A stretch of 64,000 bases of DNA from Membranipora membranacea (GCA_914767715.1 OU612072.1:24242001-24306000), one strand, 5' to 3'. Positions 52,517 through 64,000 are shown, counted from the stretch's first letter. Notes: generated by a model from the sequence alone, not told the origin. Made by a program: numbers and translations.

Positions 52517-55500
52517 CTAAATTATATTATATATATTTATTTGTATATATAACATATATATAGATATGATATAGATATATACATATATATATGTATGCTA
52601 TATATATTACAAAAAAAATATATGTAATTATATTTATTATACTTTAGTATGAAATCCATGACAGAACTGCAGTATATAAAGATTGATTTAGACAAACTGG
52701 GATCTCTTCCTGATTGGATAGGTAAGTTCGATAAGTATGGTTGAATCAAAACTTAACTTATGGTTATGATACCAACGTTGACTGATTTGGACATTTTATA
52801 TATCGTTGGAAAGCTAATTGAACACTGATTCTGAAAATATTGGTTTCAGCATGACCTCATGTCATGGAGTTGTGCCATGTTGATAAAAGGCAGGATAGTT
52901 GTCTTTGAGGAGAATTTTTTAGGACGATGTGGTGCAGATACAATGGTTCATATTGGACATTCAACTGAATAATGTTTACAAGACACCTCTAAAGCACCCA
53001 TGAAAGGCAATTTCTGAATCGGGAGGAAAAGTGATCTTTTAAGCATTGGTTGTTAGCTCCTTTATGTCGCTTTGGTTTAATGGATGAGGATCCATCGTGA
53101 TGCAAACCATATGAAGAAAAAACACTAAATTGTGCACTGTGCGATGATTTATGGGGCATAGATACAATATCACTGTGTAATCACTAACTATACATCTCTA
53201 CTTATACATGCATATCTCCTAGCAGCTCCTATCACCTCCACTATTTCTGAATTACGCCTTTTGAGCTGGTAATGACATATTGGAATTATAACCATTCTGA
53301 GCGAGAGGGCAACTCCTAACATCATTGATACCAATTTTATTTATAAGTCATGATTTGTAGCACCGGGTCTTGACATAAAAAAACCCTTCTCTTCCGCGTG
53401 TTGTTTGCATCCATAAAACCAATGCGACCTAAATGAGCTAATAACTGATGCAGAAAAGATCATTTTTACTCTGGTGTGATATGCCACCGGATCCAGAAAT
53501 TGACCCCATGGGTGCTTCAGAGATGTCTTGTTAATATTATTTAGTTGAAAGTCTGATATGAACCATTGTATCTGCACCACATTGTCCTAAAAAATCATCC
53601 TCAAAATCAATCATCCTGCCTTTTATCCAAATAGCACAACACCATGGTATGACATCATACTTAAACCTGTATTTTCAGGATCAGTGTTCAATTAGCTTTC
53701 CAACGATGTATAAAACATCCAATTCGGTCAACCTTGGTATCATATTGAAGGAAGCTCTTCTGATGTAAAAGAGGGATTGTTGATCAATGGTTTCAAAGTA
53801 GCTATTCTTGGCAAGTTTGGTTAGATCTATGGCACACGATTGATTCGTCATTCGATATTTGTTCTAATTTTAGGAATGCGCACATCTAGGCTATTAGTCT
53901 CCAAAAATGTGCAATATCACATGTCATCTACCACAAAATCCCCTTGGTGTTCCAAGCAATAACCATACACTCTAACAGGATTATTGAGACATTGAAATTC
54001 ATGTTACATTATTACCAGGAATTTTATGAGCTAAACTTGCAAGATAGCAATAGAATAGATAGGGATAGATATTTGACTTACTATTTCCGATCCAAATTCA
54101 ATACTACAATATCCATCAAACAATTATGAAATATTTTAATCCTAAGAATTACACAAGAAGGCCATCCACTATCAAATTCGAAACAAGGATTAACCAAGGA
54201 AATAATGTCAATTAAAAATTATTGAAGTTTGAAGTTTCAAAAATAAATTACTGTCTTTCAAGAAAAATATTTGAGAATAGGTGTGGCAGTGCAGCTGATT
54301 TGAGCAAAAATAAATGTCACGTTCAAATCCCAAACCCTTCCCTCAAAGAATAGTAGTAGAATTGTTATTATAAAGCATAAAATATCAGATATAAAATAGT
54401 TCAGTTTCTAGTTACTTTTTGATTATGATCAAGTAAACACCAAAGAAGGCATGAGGGATTTTGTTTTACAGCTTAATTTGAGCTAGAAATTCTTGAAATG
54501 AAGTTACCAAAAGCTCCTTGGCCCATGGATTGCACCTCAGTATTCATAGATCAGTTTCTTGCTAAAATCTGTAATCAGAGAGTAACCCATGTGCACCTAT
54601 TGACAAGCCCTTTGGGCTAACCAAACCCATGAGCGACTGACACTCTTAAAGTATGCAACCTAGTCTTAAATCCATCTTATTCTTATCTGCATTAAATAAT
54701 CGAAGCAAATAAAATATAATCTATTTTAGCTACAATTTCTAAATTGAAGGATGCATACCCGTTTGTTTTGACTAAATAAGCCAATACAAAATCACAATGA
54801 AGATCTTCCGAACCCACAGAGTCAGTATGTTGTGGAGAAATGTGTCATATGAGATTATAATAATAATAATAATAATAACCATTCACGCCATGGTTACACT
54901 AGTTTGGTATGCACTTCTAGTAGCTTGGCTCGGGAGGGTCTACTAGTCGTCGAGCATATACATTTGCATTGTCAGAATCAGCTTAAAAATATTCAGTAGG
55001 ATTTTTAGTCAGAAATTGTTTACTGTATATTCATATTATAATCTTTGAAATTTCTCAATCTATATTAAAACTGCTGTGTTGTTTGAAATCATCGAAAATA
55101 TTTCCAATCAGTTACAGCGTATGTGAAAATTTAACATCACTTTGCATGTAGGCCTATATTTTGAGACACGCATGCATACCATTTTTTCAGGGTAATTTCT
55201 CTGTGAGGCAAAAATATAAAGATGTATTTCATAGGGTGGTCTCACTTTTAAACCAAGATAATGAACTAACCATTGGTAAAATATTTTATGATAAATATAT
55301 CAAGATGTTTCAGTTGGGAAGTTGAGAAGTGCCGCGCCGAGCAGTTTTCAGTCAGCAGAATGAAAATTTTTCCAAGATTTATCCTATTAGATAACAATTA
55401 TCTATACTTTATCCAATGTGTGAAATATATAGGGTTATTTTACATGTGTTGTCAAACAACAGGTCTGATTGCATTATTTTGGTTATTTTATGAAAACTGC

Positions 55501-58500
55501 AATGAATCAAAACAAGGTATCACACTTATACAACAAAATTAGAATGTTTAGTTTTACCTTCAACTTCAAATACATAATTGATTAATTGGTAAGCTCCATT
55601 CGGTTGACCCTTGTATCAAGCCTAGCCGAGCAGCCTAGACATGACTGTCACTTTGCATCCTGGAAATGAGGCCTTGTGGTACCATGTTAGCCGACAGTGA
55701 TAAAATGGTGTGAAGGACCCACTGTTTCAGACTTGGTGTAACTGCCAGGACTCAAATTCGACATTGACACAAATTATACATTATTATTATATTTGATGAT
55801 ACCTACCCAAAGAAATAATTTCTGTCATGATACCAGGACATGCATGACCTTAGAACCAGAAGGTGCGAAGCTGGTTTTAAAACTCTGATCAAAGGTTAAG
55901 TAGTAGATTTTTTTCTGATGGCAGAGATGAATGCTATTTTCTACCTATTTTGGTACATCACAACACATCTATGTCTTCTATTTCTGATATTAACACAACT
56001 CAATATCTACCTTGCAGGAATAGGAGGAAGCATTAACATTAACATTTTCTGATTGAAACAGAATCAGCTAATTTAGCAGAAATGAGAAAATGTTGGAATT
56101 TAATATTTATTAATATAATAACTTAAAATTTATTCGATGGTCTATAACCACTTGATAATTGAGAGCTCCTTCTTCTGGTTCGCTTTCTGTTCAGCACCTT
56201 AAATATGTTTAAGGAAATGCTAAGTCATGATATATGGCGGCGCTGCACACATCCAATTTATGACATTCATTGATTTTGCTGTTTGTTTCACTTGCAGATA
56301 AACCTGTGGCACATAAATCTGTACAGACTGAATTTTTTCAATGTTCTAACTGTTCAACTGGGTTTTTTTTACTCTAGCAATCACTGACAGAGAATTTTAT
56401 TTTCCATTCACAACTCATTGTACACCTTATCTTATAGTTCTCACTCCTGGCTCACACACAGCTCCCTATTTTTCTTGCAGAAATAAAAGAAGACTTGTCC
56501 AGAGACTGGAGTGCTATAAATGCCATAAAGAGCCCGCAACTAGTGAACAATCTCCGCAGAATTCAGGTAAGTAGTCGGCTTGGTCATTATAGTGATGTAA
56601 TCGCTAAAAAGCCAACTAATAATCTCATAACGATCCCTACCTATTCAAGCGCTATGGACTATAACACCAAAGTGAAGGTAGCCACACACCACAACAACAA
56701 TGAGCCTGAATTATGTAACAACAACCTGAGGAGTATTCCATGGGCGGCGAACAAACCCGATGATAATAATAGACATATACCAGCTCTATTATTGACAAAC
56801 TGCCGATCAATCACCCTAGACGAACTTGACGAACTGAAACTGATAGTCGAAAGCAAGGTTCCCCAGGTGATAATGCTGACAGAATCTTGGCTCACCGCGA
56901 GCAAAGAATCAACGCGGTTGATGAACAACTACAACCTGCACACATTAAACCGGGGATCTGGAAGAGTCGGTGGAGGAGTAGCCATGTTTATTCACGAGAG
57001 CCTCAACGCTAAAGTTGTGCATCATCACTCGACCCAGCGCTACAGCACTCTGTGGATATATGTATCGGATAAATCACATTCAACTATATATGGATGTATT
57101 TATCACTCAAAATCCAGACGAAACTCCGACACTGACGAAATACTACGCCACATATCAGAGACGATGGCGAAGTTAGCTACAAAGTATACCGACAGGTTCA
57201 TCATCGGCGGTGACGGAGTTTAAGACTGCAAACCCAGTAAAGCTTGCGCCCCTCCAGGACAGCAACCATGATATTGTGTATGTACCGAGCACGGGATATG
57301 CCCCCTCCAACTCCATTCGGGTGCCATACTGGTACGTCAACAGAGAAGGGAGGCTGGGTGTTGCGAAGGACATAGCACAAATCGACTGGTCACACATCAC
57401 CAGCCTATCAGATCCACATCAAAAAGCTAAAACTCTCCGAACCACCATCACTGACATAGTAAACAAACACTGCCCCATGAAGTATAAAAAGCAATCCAAG
57501 CCCGCCACACCTTGGTTTGACAATCTTGTTAGACAATTACGCAACGCAAAAAACAAATCTGTGAAAAATGGCAGAACAACCTCGAAATACTTCGGCAAGT
57601 TATTAAAAGTCCATCTCAGAAAAGCTCAAAAGAGATGGGTAGCAGAGAAGCTGAGAGAGAACAACTCCAAACCACATGGAGAACCATCAAATCTCTGACC
57701 GATAAGCATAAATCCAGCTCCGCAAAACCGTACTTCACGATAGATGATCAGCTGATGACCACCTCCACTGCTGCAGAGACGCTGAATAAATACTTCACCA
57801 GCATCTCCGGCACTCCATCAGACCTAGACACTGACTCACTGCTAGCGACTCTTCCCGATCACGAGATACGCTTCAACGTCAGACAGGTAAAACACTGGCT
57901 AAATAGTATAGACACCAGCAAGTCGACCTGCTTGTCCGATTTTCCATCGTGGGTGTCTAAGCTATGTAGTGAAGATATCTATGTGCCATTGTGTGATCTC
58001 ATAAATGATTGTTTGCTTAAGGGAATTTTTCCTGCTGTTTGGAAACAAGCAGAAGTGATACCATTTGACAAAACTAAATCTGTAAACAACCCATCTGATT
58101 TTAGACCTATATCACTGCTGTGGAATCTAGGAAAGGTTTTAGAGAGAGCAATCATGTTTTTCTATTCCAAAGTAGAGTTACCAGCCATAGGCTCCGATCA
58201 GTTTGCGTATCAGAAAGGCAAAAGCACCACTGATGCCATTCTCTCAACAGATGACAGATGGACGGAAATGCTCGATGAGAAGATCCACAGTATCTCCATA
58301 GCCTTCCTAGACATGTCTAAGGCGTTTGATCGCATGGATAAGTCCAAACTTCTCTCCATGCTGGCAGAAAGAGGCGTGAGTAGACGAATCGTGGCTATAA
58401 TTGAGAGTTTTCTGATCGTCTGCTGTCAATATGTTGGGCAACTCCAAAAGTGCCGACCTACCTGTGAACAACGGGACGCCGCAGGGTACACTGCTGGGAC

Positions 58501-61500
58501 CAATGTTCTGGCTGCTATATATAGACACTCTTGCCACTACCTCAACTGAAACCATCAAATATGCTGACGACATTACTCTCACACCAAACCACACCTCCGA
58601 CGCCAACAACAATCCTCAGACCGCCATTAACGAAACCACTAGATGGTGCAGCAACCACAACATGATCGCTAATCCGAAGAAGTATGTCACCATGTCTATC
58701 TCTAACATCCACAAGAACTTCGTCCCTGAAGCACCCACCTTCACGATGAATGGTGAGCAGATCTCGAACGAGACCAGCACCAAGTTTCTCGGCGTCATTA
58801 TTGATGAACATCTGACATTCAAAGATCACGTGGATCACGTTATAAAGAGAACCCGTGGTATTGTGTACTCACTGGATCTATTTGAATTATGAAATGGTTA
58901 TCTAACAGGGGATACAACACCTAACCAATTTTGCTTGAGAATTTGATAAGATTAGGAGTGTTTATAACTGATGTAACCTCATTTATAATCTCTTCATTGG
59001 GACTGTATTTTATTTCTACTACGCTACCTCATTATACAATACACATCGCATTGGCTTTTGTGTGGTGAAGGGTCAGAGTTTAAGATAATAAACTATAGTG
59101 GTTTAAATTGGTACATTTAAGGTGTGTTTCCTTCATTGATGGACCAAGCCGTTTCTATAAAGGTTGTAAAGTCATATACTAGCTGGTTGGGTAAAGCTAT
59201 ATGGGTCAAAAGAAAAAATTCTAGAATTGTTTTTTATTTGACCATGAAAATCAGTGTGATGGGGGTCATGAAGTTTTTTTAGAAGTGCAGAGGTACAGTA
59301 GGAATGACTATGTTCTGTGAAGTCCACAAGCATGTAATTGCCCCCAGCCAGAAACCAGTGTCTTTCCATAACAGCACCATCACCATGCAAGTTATCACCA
59401 TGTCAGCGCAGCACAGGAGAAAGAATTCACAGTAACTGCTTACAGTCCCTCTCAAGGTTTTGAGTTTTTCCTTCCAAGTCATGTGATATGCTTAATCTAA
59501 CCCTCAACTGACAGAACACTCCCTGTTTGCTTGTAAAGGCTGACCGGCAAGCACTTTCCTGTCAAAAATAAAATGGGTGGCGCATTTAAATATTTATTTC
59601 CTAACGCCTTGTTGGATAGCATGAATATCATGGATAGCAGACTTCACGTTGAAGCCTGTGAAATATTTAAAAAAAATTGAGCCTTTTGTACCGAGGAGAC
59701 ATCAGGAGCCTCGAACAACCCCACATAGCAAAAATCTGAGATGTGGTGATTGATACAGCACAGGTGATAACCAGTCACGGAGGTCATAGAACAAATTAGA
59801 ATTCACAACATCAATAAAAAAACTTTTTGGCAATGTCCAGATAAATATGGAAGGCTTGAAAACCTCATACCGTAAATTTTCAAGTTATAGTTTTACATCA
59901 TTTAATCAACCCGTTCAACATAACAAAAATTTACATCTACACTTTTCCAGCAAGTTCTATATATTCAGCATTCTGATGATGATGTGTCCGCTCAATTTCA
60001 GAATACGATAGATAAATACTTAAAAGTTCTACTAAATAAATCATTGGGCTGACAACCTTTCTGATTTCATTAGTAATGCTTCAGCTTTTCAGTTACCGAT
60101 AGCCTGCCATCACTAGATATTCAGGTGTGAACGATAGGTCATTGCTGAAACAACCCCAATAGTGGGAATATTCTCCATCAAGGTTGTGGTAATCATGCAA
60201 TGGCAGCATCAAGGATAACACATTTATCACATTATCATCCCATATTATGGGCTGATAATGATTTTGACATTATAGCTTAGACAAAACGACATCGCACTGC
60301 TCTAACATGCGATGTTAAAAGCTTAGTCTAAAGCATTGACCCTAATGTAATAATACCAGCTATACAAAATTTGGATAGCTGTTATTTTACAGCAGGATTT
60401 ACGCTATAGAATAAGCTGCAGTGGTAAAAAGTGAGGAACTAAAATTTCGTTGAAAATTCAGTGTCAGGAGTAGCTACCTACATAGTAAAGGCTTCCCCTG
60501 TTGCTTGCATTTATTAACAAAACTAAAGCAAACTTGCGTAAGTGATCAAGCTGTAGTAACTTGACAATAATATTTACAACGGCAGAACAGATTTATCTGA
60601 AGCGAAAGCATTTTGTATTTTGTAGTTTGTATGAACACAACATTAATAATCCACTGCTGTTGTTTGAAGGTCCCCAAGCAGCATTTTCCATACAGGACAA
60701 ATCATTATCACCATGTCCTGCACTGGAAAATTCGCTTTTTGATATAATTGTAGATAGCCCATATTATATAACTAAGCATAAGTCATGAACATGAGAAAAA
60801 TGATTTATTTGTGTCAAAGTGTTCAGCTTAATATTATATTGATCATCAAATTTAATAGTCAACCAAATAAATTATTGGTCAACATCACAAGACGATTTCA
60901 ATTGTGTGACTGAGAGTGGAGGCTGCTTGAATTTTCAGCAAATCAGCCATGCCATGTATTTAACTTGACATAATGGTAACATTTGCTATGGTGATGACTT
61001 AGCTGAATATCCACTACATAACTTTAGTTGTTTCAGTAGATTCGACATGAATGATGTTGGTACAAAAAAAATCTGAATTCTTAGAATTTTTCAACAGGTC
61101 AAGCAGAAATGCAAATTGAAGCAGAAAAGGAGAGCGATGGAGCGATAGGAGATAGAGACGACATCCTACTTGAGAATGTACACCAGGTAAGGACGGACAT
61201 AAAGTCAAGCTGGCATGTATGTGTGGCCACTCCCTACTATGCTGGTTCTAAGATAGGGGTACTATACAGGGAATCATAGGGTATTTTTTTTATTGAGGGC
61301 TCATAAGATATATTGTGACTTAGTTTGGGGATTGGAAAGCAGTCTTAAAAGAAGGAGAGCAAAAACATTTGAGATGTTCAGTACATCCTACACATCTGAT
61401 TTTCATGTTTCTGTAATCGATTCCTGAAAACTCAACACACCATGGCATGGTACAAACTCGCTGTGCCAAACGCATGTCACAATATATATCTCTGGCCGAT

Positions 61501-64000
61501 AGTGTCTTAGAAAATAGAACCTTTGGGCAGAGTTCTATTTAATTCTCGCCAACAGCCATTCAGCCTCTTCATCTGCCAACATTGACCCTTGTAAAGGAGA
61601 CAGTCAGTATAGGGAATGTCATCGGATCTCAATAACTTTCTAACGCTCAGAAAGCAGCTGCATGGGGTTTTTGCGGTTCATAACAGTGTGGGATTCAGAC
61701 AAAAAATTGCTTGACTGGTTTTAGGTACATGAATAAGTGTTTTTAGAAATTTATTTTAGTCAGTTCATTGACTAGCATGAGCGTAAATATAATGGCTGCT
61801 AATGGTTCTGTTAAATCCTCATAAATGGGAATCATGTGTAGCTTGGACTGTGACTTCGATTGAAGACTATTGTAAAAAGTCTCCTGACAATTGAACTATA
61901 TTTATTTTGAACTTATGTGGAAAAGAATTGTAATTCTAAGTCTCTTGAAGTGGTAGCTTAATAGGTTGGCACAGCACTAGGCCCCACGGATACTTCATAG
62001 CTCATAGATGAGAAGGGAGGACAATTTCTAACACTATACATAATTTTATCCCAATAGTGCTCTGAATTTTCAAAACGTGAAAATATCACATAATTACTGC
62101 TGAACTAGCTGCCAGACTGTATATTGCTGTGGTCCTTCGTAGTCTTTAAATTAACCATTTTGATAGATATATACTTATGATTGAACTGAAGTTTGAAATG
62201 AATTCTGTAAAATTAAGACTTTAAATAAGATTTTTATGATGCTTTCCAGCCATTGAGAACTTCAGACACCGAGCACTCTCAACTGCTATGTACCCTAACT
62301 GATGCTAATGCCGATCAAACAAAGTCAAGCAGCATGTGTAGAACGTGTACTCTGATCAGCTTCATCGATTGTTCAGATCGCACAGCACACCACATTGTCG
62401 TTCATGCGAATGGGCACGTTCAATCTGTAACAAACTATGCAAAAAGATTCAAGGATTGCTTTTGGAAGATCTCCACTATACAAACAAAACAGCTATGCGT
62501 GTATTCTGCGTGGTTTGAGGACTTAGAGGACAAGATGGAAAATGCAGAACAAGATTTACATTCAGCACCCCCACTTCATTTCATTTTGAGGGTACCTGAT
62601 AACCTCAGAGACAGATTAGGAATGAGTCCAGCCTATAACAGGATCTCAGCCGACGAATCTGATAACAAAGAAAAAGTCATCTACCGCTACAGGAATCTTG
62701 AGATCGATATAGAAGATGGCTTTATACAGTTCACATTGAGGTCAAACAAAAACAAGCTTGATGCAGTTAGTGGCTTTTTTGAATTGGAGGATGTAAGTAG
62801 TTCTGAGTTTAAGTGCAAAAGCAAGCTTGCTTCAAAGAATTTATTGAAATAATTCATAACATGTCATTCCATAAATACTTGCAACTTAACATGGACCATT
62901 ATTAATTAGCAAAACTAACAACTTATTGTTATCTCATTGCAGGGTTCTGAGTGCGAATTTTCGCATGACTCAGATGGTGGTGAAGCCAGTACACATCAGG
63001 AAGACCCTGTGGAGGCCATGGATATTTGTGGGGACACCCTCCCACTCACAGTGGTATCAATTTCAAATGACAACATTTCTCCATCAGTCTCACTGTTTTA
63101 TGTTGTGGCCGGTGAGTTAGCAGCAGACATGGAATTCAGTAATGATCACTGGTTGATTTCAACAAAGCGACTGAAGAATGATGCACTACACGAACAAGTT
63201 CAACAACACTGCAGAGATAATTTCCTAACTAAGCTTGACAAACGCCATCTTTTTGAGAAAAACACCCCTGGATACGCAGTAACTGAAAGGTTACCAAGCT
63301 ACGGTAAACAGATAGCCAGTGTACCCTATCGGAGGGAGGACTTAGGTGGCCAAATTTCATACAGATTTTCGCACTCTGAGAATGATGAGGTGTTTGTGAG
63401 GATTTTTGAGCCTGCCAGTCCATCTGATACAGATATAGGGGTCCCCGGGAGCCCTCCTAAGCGAACAAAGATGGTAAGAATTTCTCATTCTCATTAAATT
63501 TCTTAATATTTACTGAACATATACAGCGAACATTGCCATTCTTGAAATATCTTTCATCCCCTGAAAGGAATCCATGCTAGTTCTTATTGCTCATAATCAC
63601 ATTGTATACATATCGCATACAAAGAATAATTCCCTTACAAATGTTTCTGTGTTCCATGTACCTTGTATTTTCTCAGATTCTGCTTGATCCACAAAAACGG
63701 ATATCTTTGGAGGAAGAACATGAGACTGTATTCTACCGGTTGCGGGAGTATGACAAGAGTGGTTCTGACAGCACAGAATATGAGCTTACAGTGATAACAT
63801 CTATTATCTTGAAAGATGATGGAAAACCTATGACAGACATTTTTCTCATAAAAGGGATTGTTCTGGACAGTGGATGTAAGGACCTCATGAGGCTTGTAGA
63901 GAAGGAAAAATCAGGATGGATGATCACCACTCGTTGGATAACAAGTGAGGCACTGCACAACAATCTAGAGAGAAAGTGGTGCGAGGAGAACAGTAGTATT
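49363..64000 (+). CDS. gene C: LRR-containing protein with unrecognised C-terminal part (runs off the window)
   Basis: Exons consistent in frame are 49363-49476, 52648-52721, then 56481-56566 or 61098-61186, then 62250-62792, 62943-63473 and 63677 to the edge. The first two encode LRRs (SLKALEELDLSGNRNLQTLP; MTELQYIKIDLDKLGSLPDW). The larger exons, over 460 codons, show no family I recognise. The entry phase of 49363 (one base) equals that of the gene A LRR exons, so the genes probably share a Roco/LRR-type ancestry, though no Roc is visible here. The 5' and 3' ends are missing. Confidence 0.6.
49939..50236 (-). mobile_element. tRNA-derived SINE
   Basis: On the minus strand a tRNA-like head starts at about 50234 (GGAGTCAGGAGTGG), with A box AGTGGTCTGACGG (50213-50225) and B box GGTTCGATTCC (50170-50180). 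A body of about 200 bp and an A-rich tail (T10 on plus, 49940-49949) follow. It is a Pol III-transcribed retroposon in an intron of gene C. Target duplications were not found. Confidence 0.85.
50240..51255. other. intron of gene C, no feature seen
   Basis: A 131-codon open stretch at 50399-50794 is low in complexity and has no recognisable motif; it is not called. The right part (51000-51255) is probably the 3' UTR of the adjacent LINE fragment. Confidence 0.35.
51258..52450 (-). pseudogene. CR1/Jockey-like LINE fragment (RT and C-terminus)
   Basis: On the minus strand the frame shows TGVPQGSVLGPLLFIMFIND, the YADD box in CYLYADDCLL, IKYLGVILDNKLNF and LIRSNLEYSSPVLF, ending at 51491. After a frame change it continues as IVNSLVPIIDTNLLPEKL to KFNELPNHVKLSQSL and a stop at about 51258. 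The endonuclease and early RT motifs are missing and the upstream part of the frame is not RT-like, so this is a 5'-truncated copy. It is a different subfamily from 4420-8220. Confidence 0.8.
52485..52620. repeat. (TA)n-rich microsatellite
   Basis: Runs of TATATA with interruptions over about 135 bp, directly before LRR exon b of gene C. Confidence 0.85.
52648..52721 (+). CDS. gene C LRR exon b
   Basis: 74 nt between ACTTTAG and GTAAGT. MKSMTELQYIKIDLDKLGS is followed by LPDWI, an LRR capped by the LP-x-W-I pattern. It leaves one base (G), which fits either of the two following small exons. Confidence 0.75.
52760..53745. mobile_element. large foldback element (~250-bp arms)
   Basis: The left arm at about 52765-53015 pairs with the right arm at about 53500-53745. 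Shared words are ATCGTTGGAAAGCTAATTGA, GGTGCAGATACAATGGTTCA and AAAAGGCAGGA. The spacer is about 485 bp and has no transposase. It is a non-autonomous element in an intron of gene C. Confidence 0.8.
53750..56480. other. intron of gene C, nothing firm
   Basis: An (AAT)n microsatellite is at about 54857-54878. Open stretches at 53944-54129 and 55273-55542 have no motifs and no splice context. No other feature is recognised. Confidence 0.35.
56481..56566 (+). CDS. gene C small exon, alternative 1
   Basis: 86 nt between TTCTTGCAG and GTAAGT, both strong sites. It reads (E)IKEDLSRDWSAINAIKSPQL and on to NNLRRIQ. The phase fits exon b upstream and the exon at 62250 downstream, but not 61098. The frame stays open through the donor into the LINE beyond, so it could instead be part of LINE sequence. 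Confidence 0.55.
56570..58892 (+). pseudogene. damaged LINE (endonuclease and reverse transcriptase)
   Basis: Three broken frames together form a non-LTR ORF2. The endonuclease has LLTNCRSI, VIMLTESWLT, GRVGGGVAMFIHE and FIIGGD, then an internal deletion and frameshift. A middle part follows (NHDIVYVPS, TPWFDNLVRQLRNAKNK). The reverse transcriptase has SDFRPISLLWNLGKVLE, SIAFLDMSKAFDRMD, a frameshift, then NGTPQGTLLGP and IKYADDITL, and KFLGVIIDEHLTF. It is inactive through at least two frameshifts and the deletion. It is in sense orientation in an intron of gene C. Confidence 0.85.
58893..61097. other. intron of gene C, no feature seen
   Basis: The first part may be 3' sequence of the LINE. 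No exon, RNA gene or clear repeat was recognised in the rest. Confidence 0.35.
61098..61186 (+). CDS. gene C small exon, alternative 2
   Basis: 89 nt between TCAACAG and GTAAGG. It reads QAEMQIEAEKESDGAIGDRD and on to LLENVHQ, an acidic helix-like segment. It enters with two bases and leaves in phase 0, as does the exon at 56481, so both accept exon b and both fit 62250, but the two cannot follow one another in frame. Confidence 0.65.
61956..62150 (+). repeat. single arm of the 648-1190 foldback family
   Basis: Matches the arm at 999-1190 in direct orientation (GAGAAGGGAGGACAATTTCT, GCTGCCAGACT, TTGCTGTGGTCCTTC). There is no second arm nearby. It lies about 100 bp before the exon at 62250. 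Confidence 0.8.
62250..62792 (+). CDS. gene C large exon 1, unrecognised domain
   Basis: 543 nt, phase 0 at both ends, between TTTCCAG and GTAAGT. It reads PLRTSDTEHSQLLCTLTD..., with a Cys-bearing stretch (SMCRTCTLISFIDCSD), an acidic segment (WFEDLEDKMENAEQDL), and a beta-like part (PLHFILRVPDNLRDRLG, YRYRNLEIDIEDGFIQFTLR). No known family comes to mind. Confidence 0.8.
62943..63473 (+). CDS. gene C large exon 2, unrecognised domain
   Basis: 531 nt, phase 0, between TTGCAG and GTAAGA. An acidic, low-complexity start (FSHDSDGGEASTHQEDPVEA) leads into a probable globular part (LFYVVAGELAADMEFSNDHW, HCRDNFLTKLDKRHLFE, GGQISYRFSHSENDEVFVRI) and a Pro/Ser linker with a basic end (GSPPKRTKM). 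Function unknown. The basic end might be a nuclear signal. Confidence 0.82.
63677..64000 (+). CDS. gene C large exon 3 (cut by the window edge)
   Basis: It starts after TTTTCTCAG in phase 0: ILLDPQKRISLEEEHETVFY..., then STEYELTVITSIILKDDGKP and WMITTRWITSEALHNN. It remains open to base 64000. The WLI/WMI-ST-x-W/x-R spacing resembles WLISTKRL in the previous exon, hinting at a repeated domain, which is only a suggestion. Confidence 0.78.
   Translation, partial: MLLDPQKRISLEEEHETVFYRLREYDKSGSDSTEYELTVITSIILKDDGKPMTDIFLIKGIVLDSGCKDLMRLVEKEKSGWMITTRWITSEALHNNLERKWCEENSSI

Overview
This is animal genomic DNA. It is AT-rich, with GT-AG introns of about 0.3 to 7 kb and many retroelements and inverted-repeat elements. 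The host genes are a PALS1-type MAGUK and a caspase-fold protease with p20 and p10 parts, both typical of Metazoa. I cannot name the species. The repeat load and the Roco/caspase content would suit a sponge, another early-branching animal or a marine invertebrate.

Host genes. (A) On the plus strand, 3838 to 27761, is a gene whose exons join without a frame error into a protein of LRR repeats, Roc GTPase, COR and a C-terminal caspase-like domain. Its LRR part is an array of five 147-base exons, all with the same phase, plus one decayed copy. Its 5' end lies left of the window. (B) On the minus strand, 39263 to 34515, is a MAGUK gene: end of PDZ, SH3, degenerate guanylate-kinase domain and an unusual Ser/Pro/Lys-rich tail. 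Its 5' exons are not found and a repeat begins 38 bases upstream of the first visible exon. (C) On the plus strand, from 49363 past the right edge, is a second LRR-containing gene with large downstream exons of a type I do not recognise. Two of its small exons are phase-equivalent alternatives.

Mobile DNA, left to right: foldback elements at 0.65-1.19 and 1.43-1.76 kb; a 1-kb insertion in the duplicated LRR intron; a CR1/L2-like LINE with intact ORF2 (4.4-8.2 kb, antisense inside gene A); an L1/Tx1-like reverse-transcriptase scrap (10.4-10.7); a hAT-type non-autonomous element with a perfect 8-base target duplication, carrying a tRNA-like Pol III promoter (11.42-11.84); a MITE (12.5-12.9); two copies of a composite repeat containing LINE remains (28.6-30.3 and 39.3-41.0); two copies of an unclassified repeat (16.8-18.0 and 41.3-47.4). 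The second of these is split by a complete Ty3/gypsy LTR retrotransposon (42138-47015), and the first preserves the unoccupied insertion site. Further right are a tRNA-derived SINE (49.9-50.2), a CR1-like fragment (51.3-52.4), a large foldback (52.8-53.7) and a damaged LINE (56.6-58.9).

The most notable biology is the LRR-Roc-COR-caspase architecture: a putative GTPase-controlled caspase-like protein with a metacaspase-like catalytic motif, whose sensor-like LRR array is being lengthened by duplication of symmetric exons. Exon boundaries are my reading of splice sites and frame; no transcript data were available.
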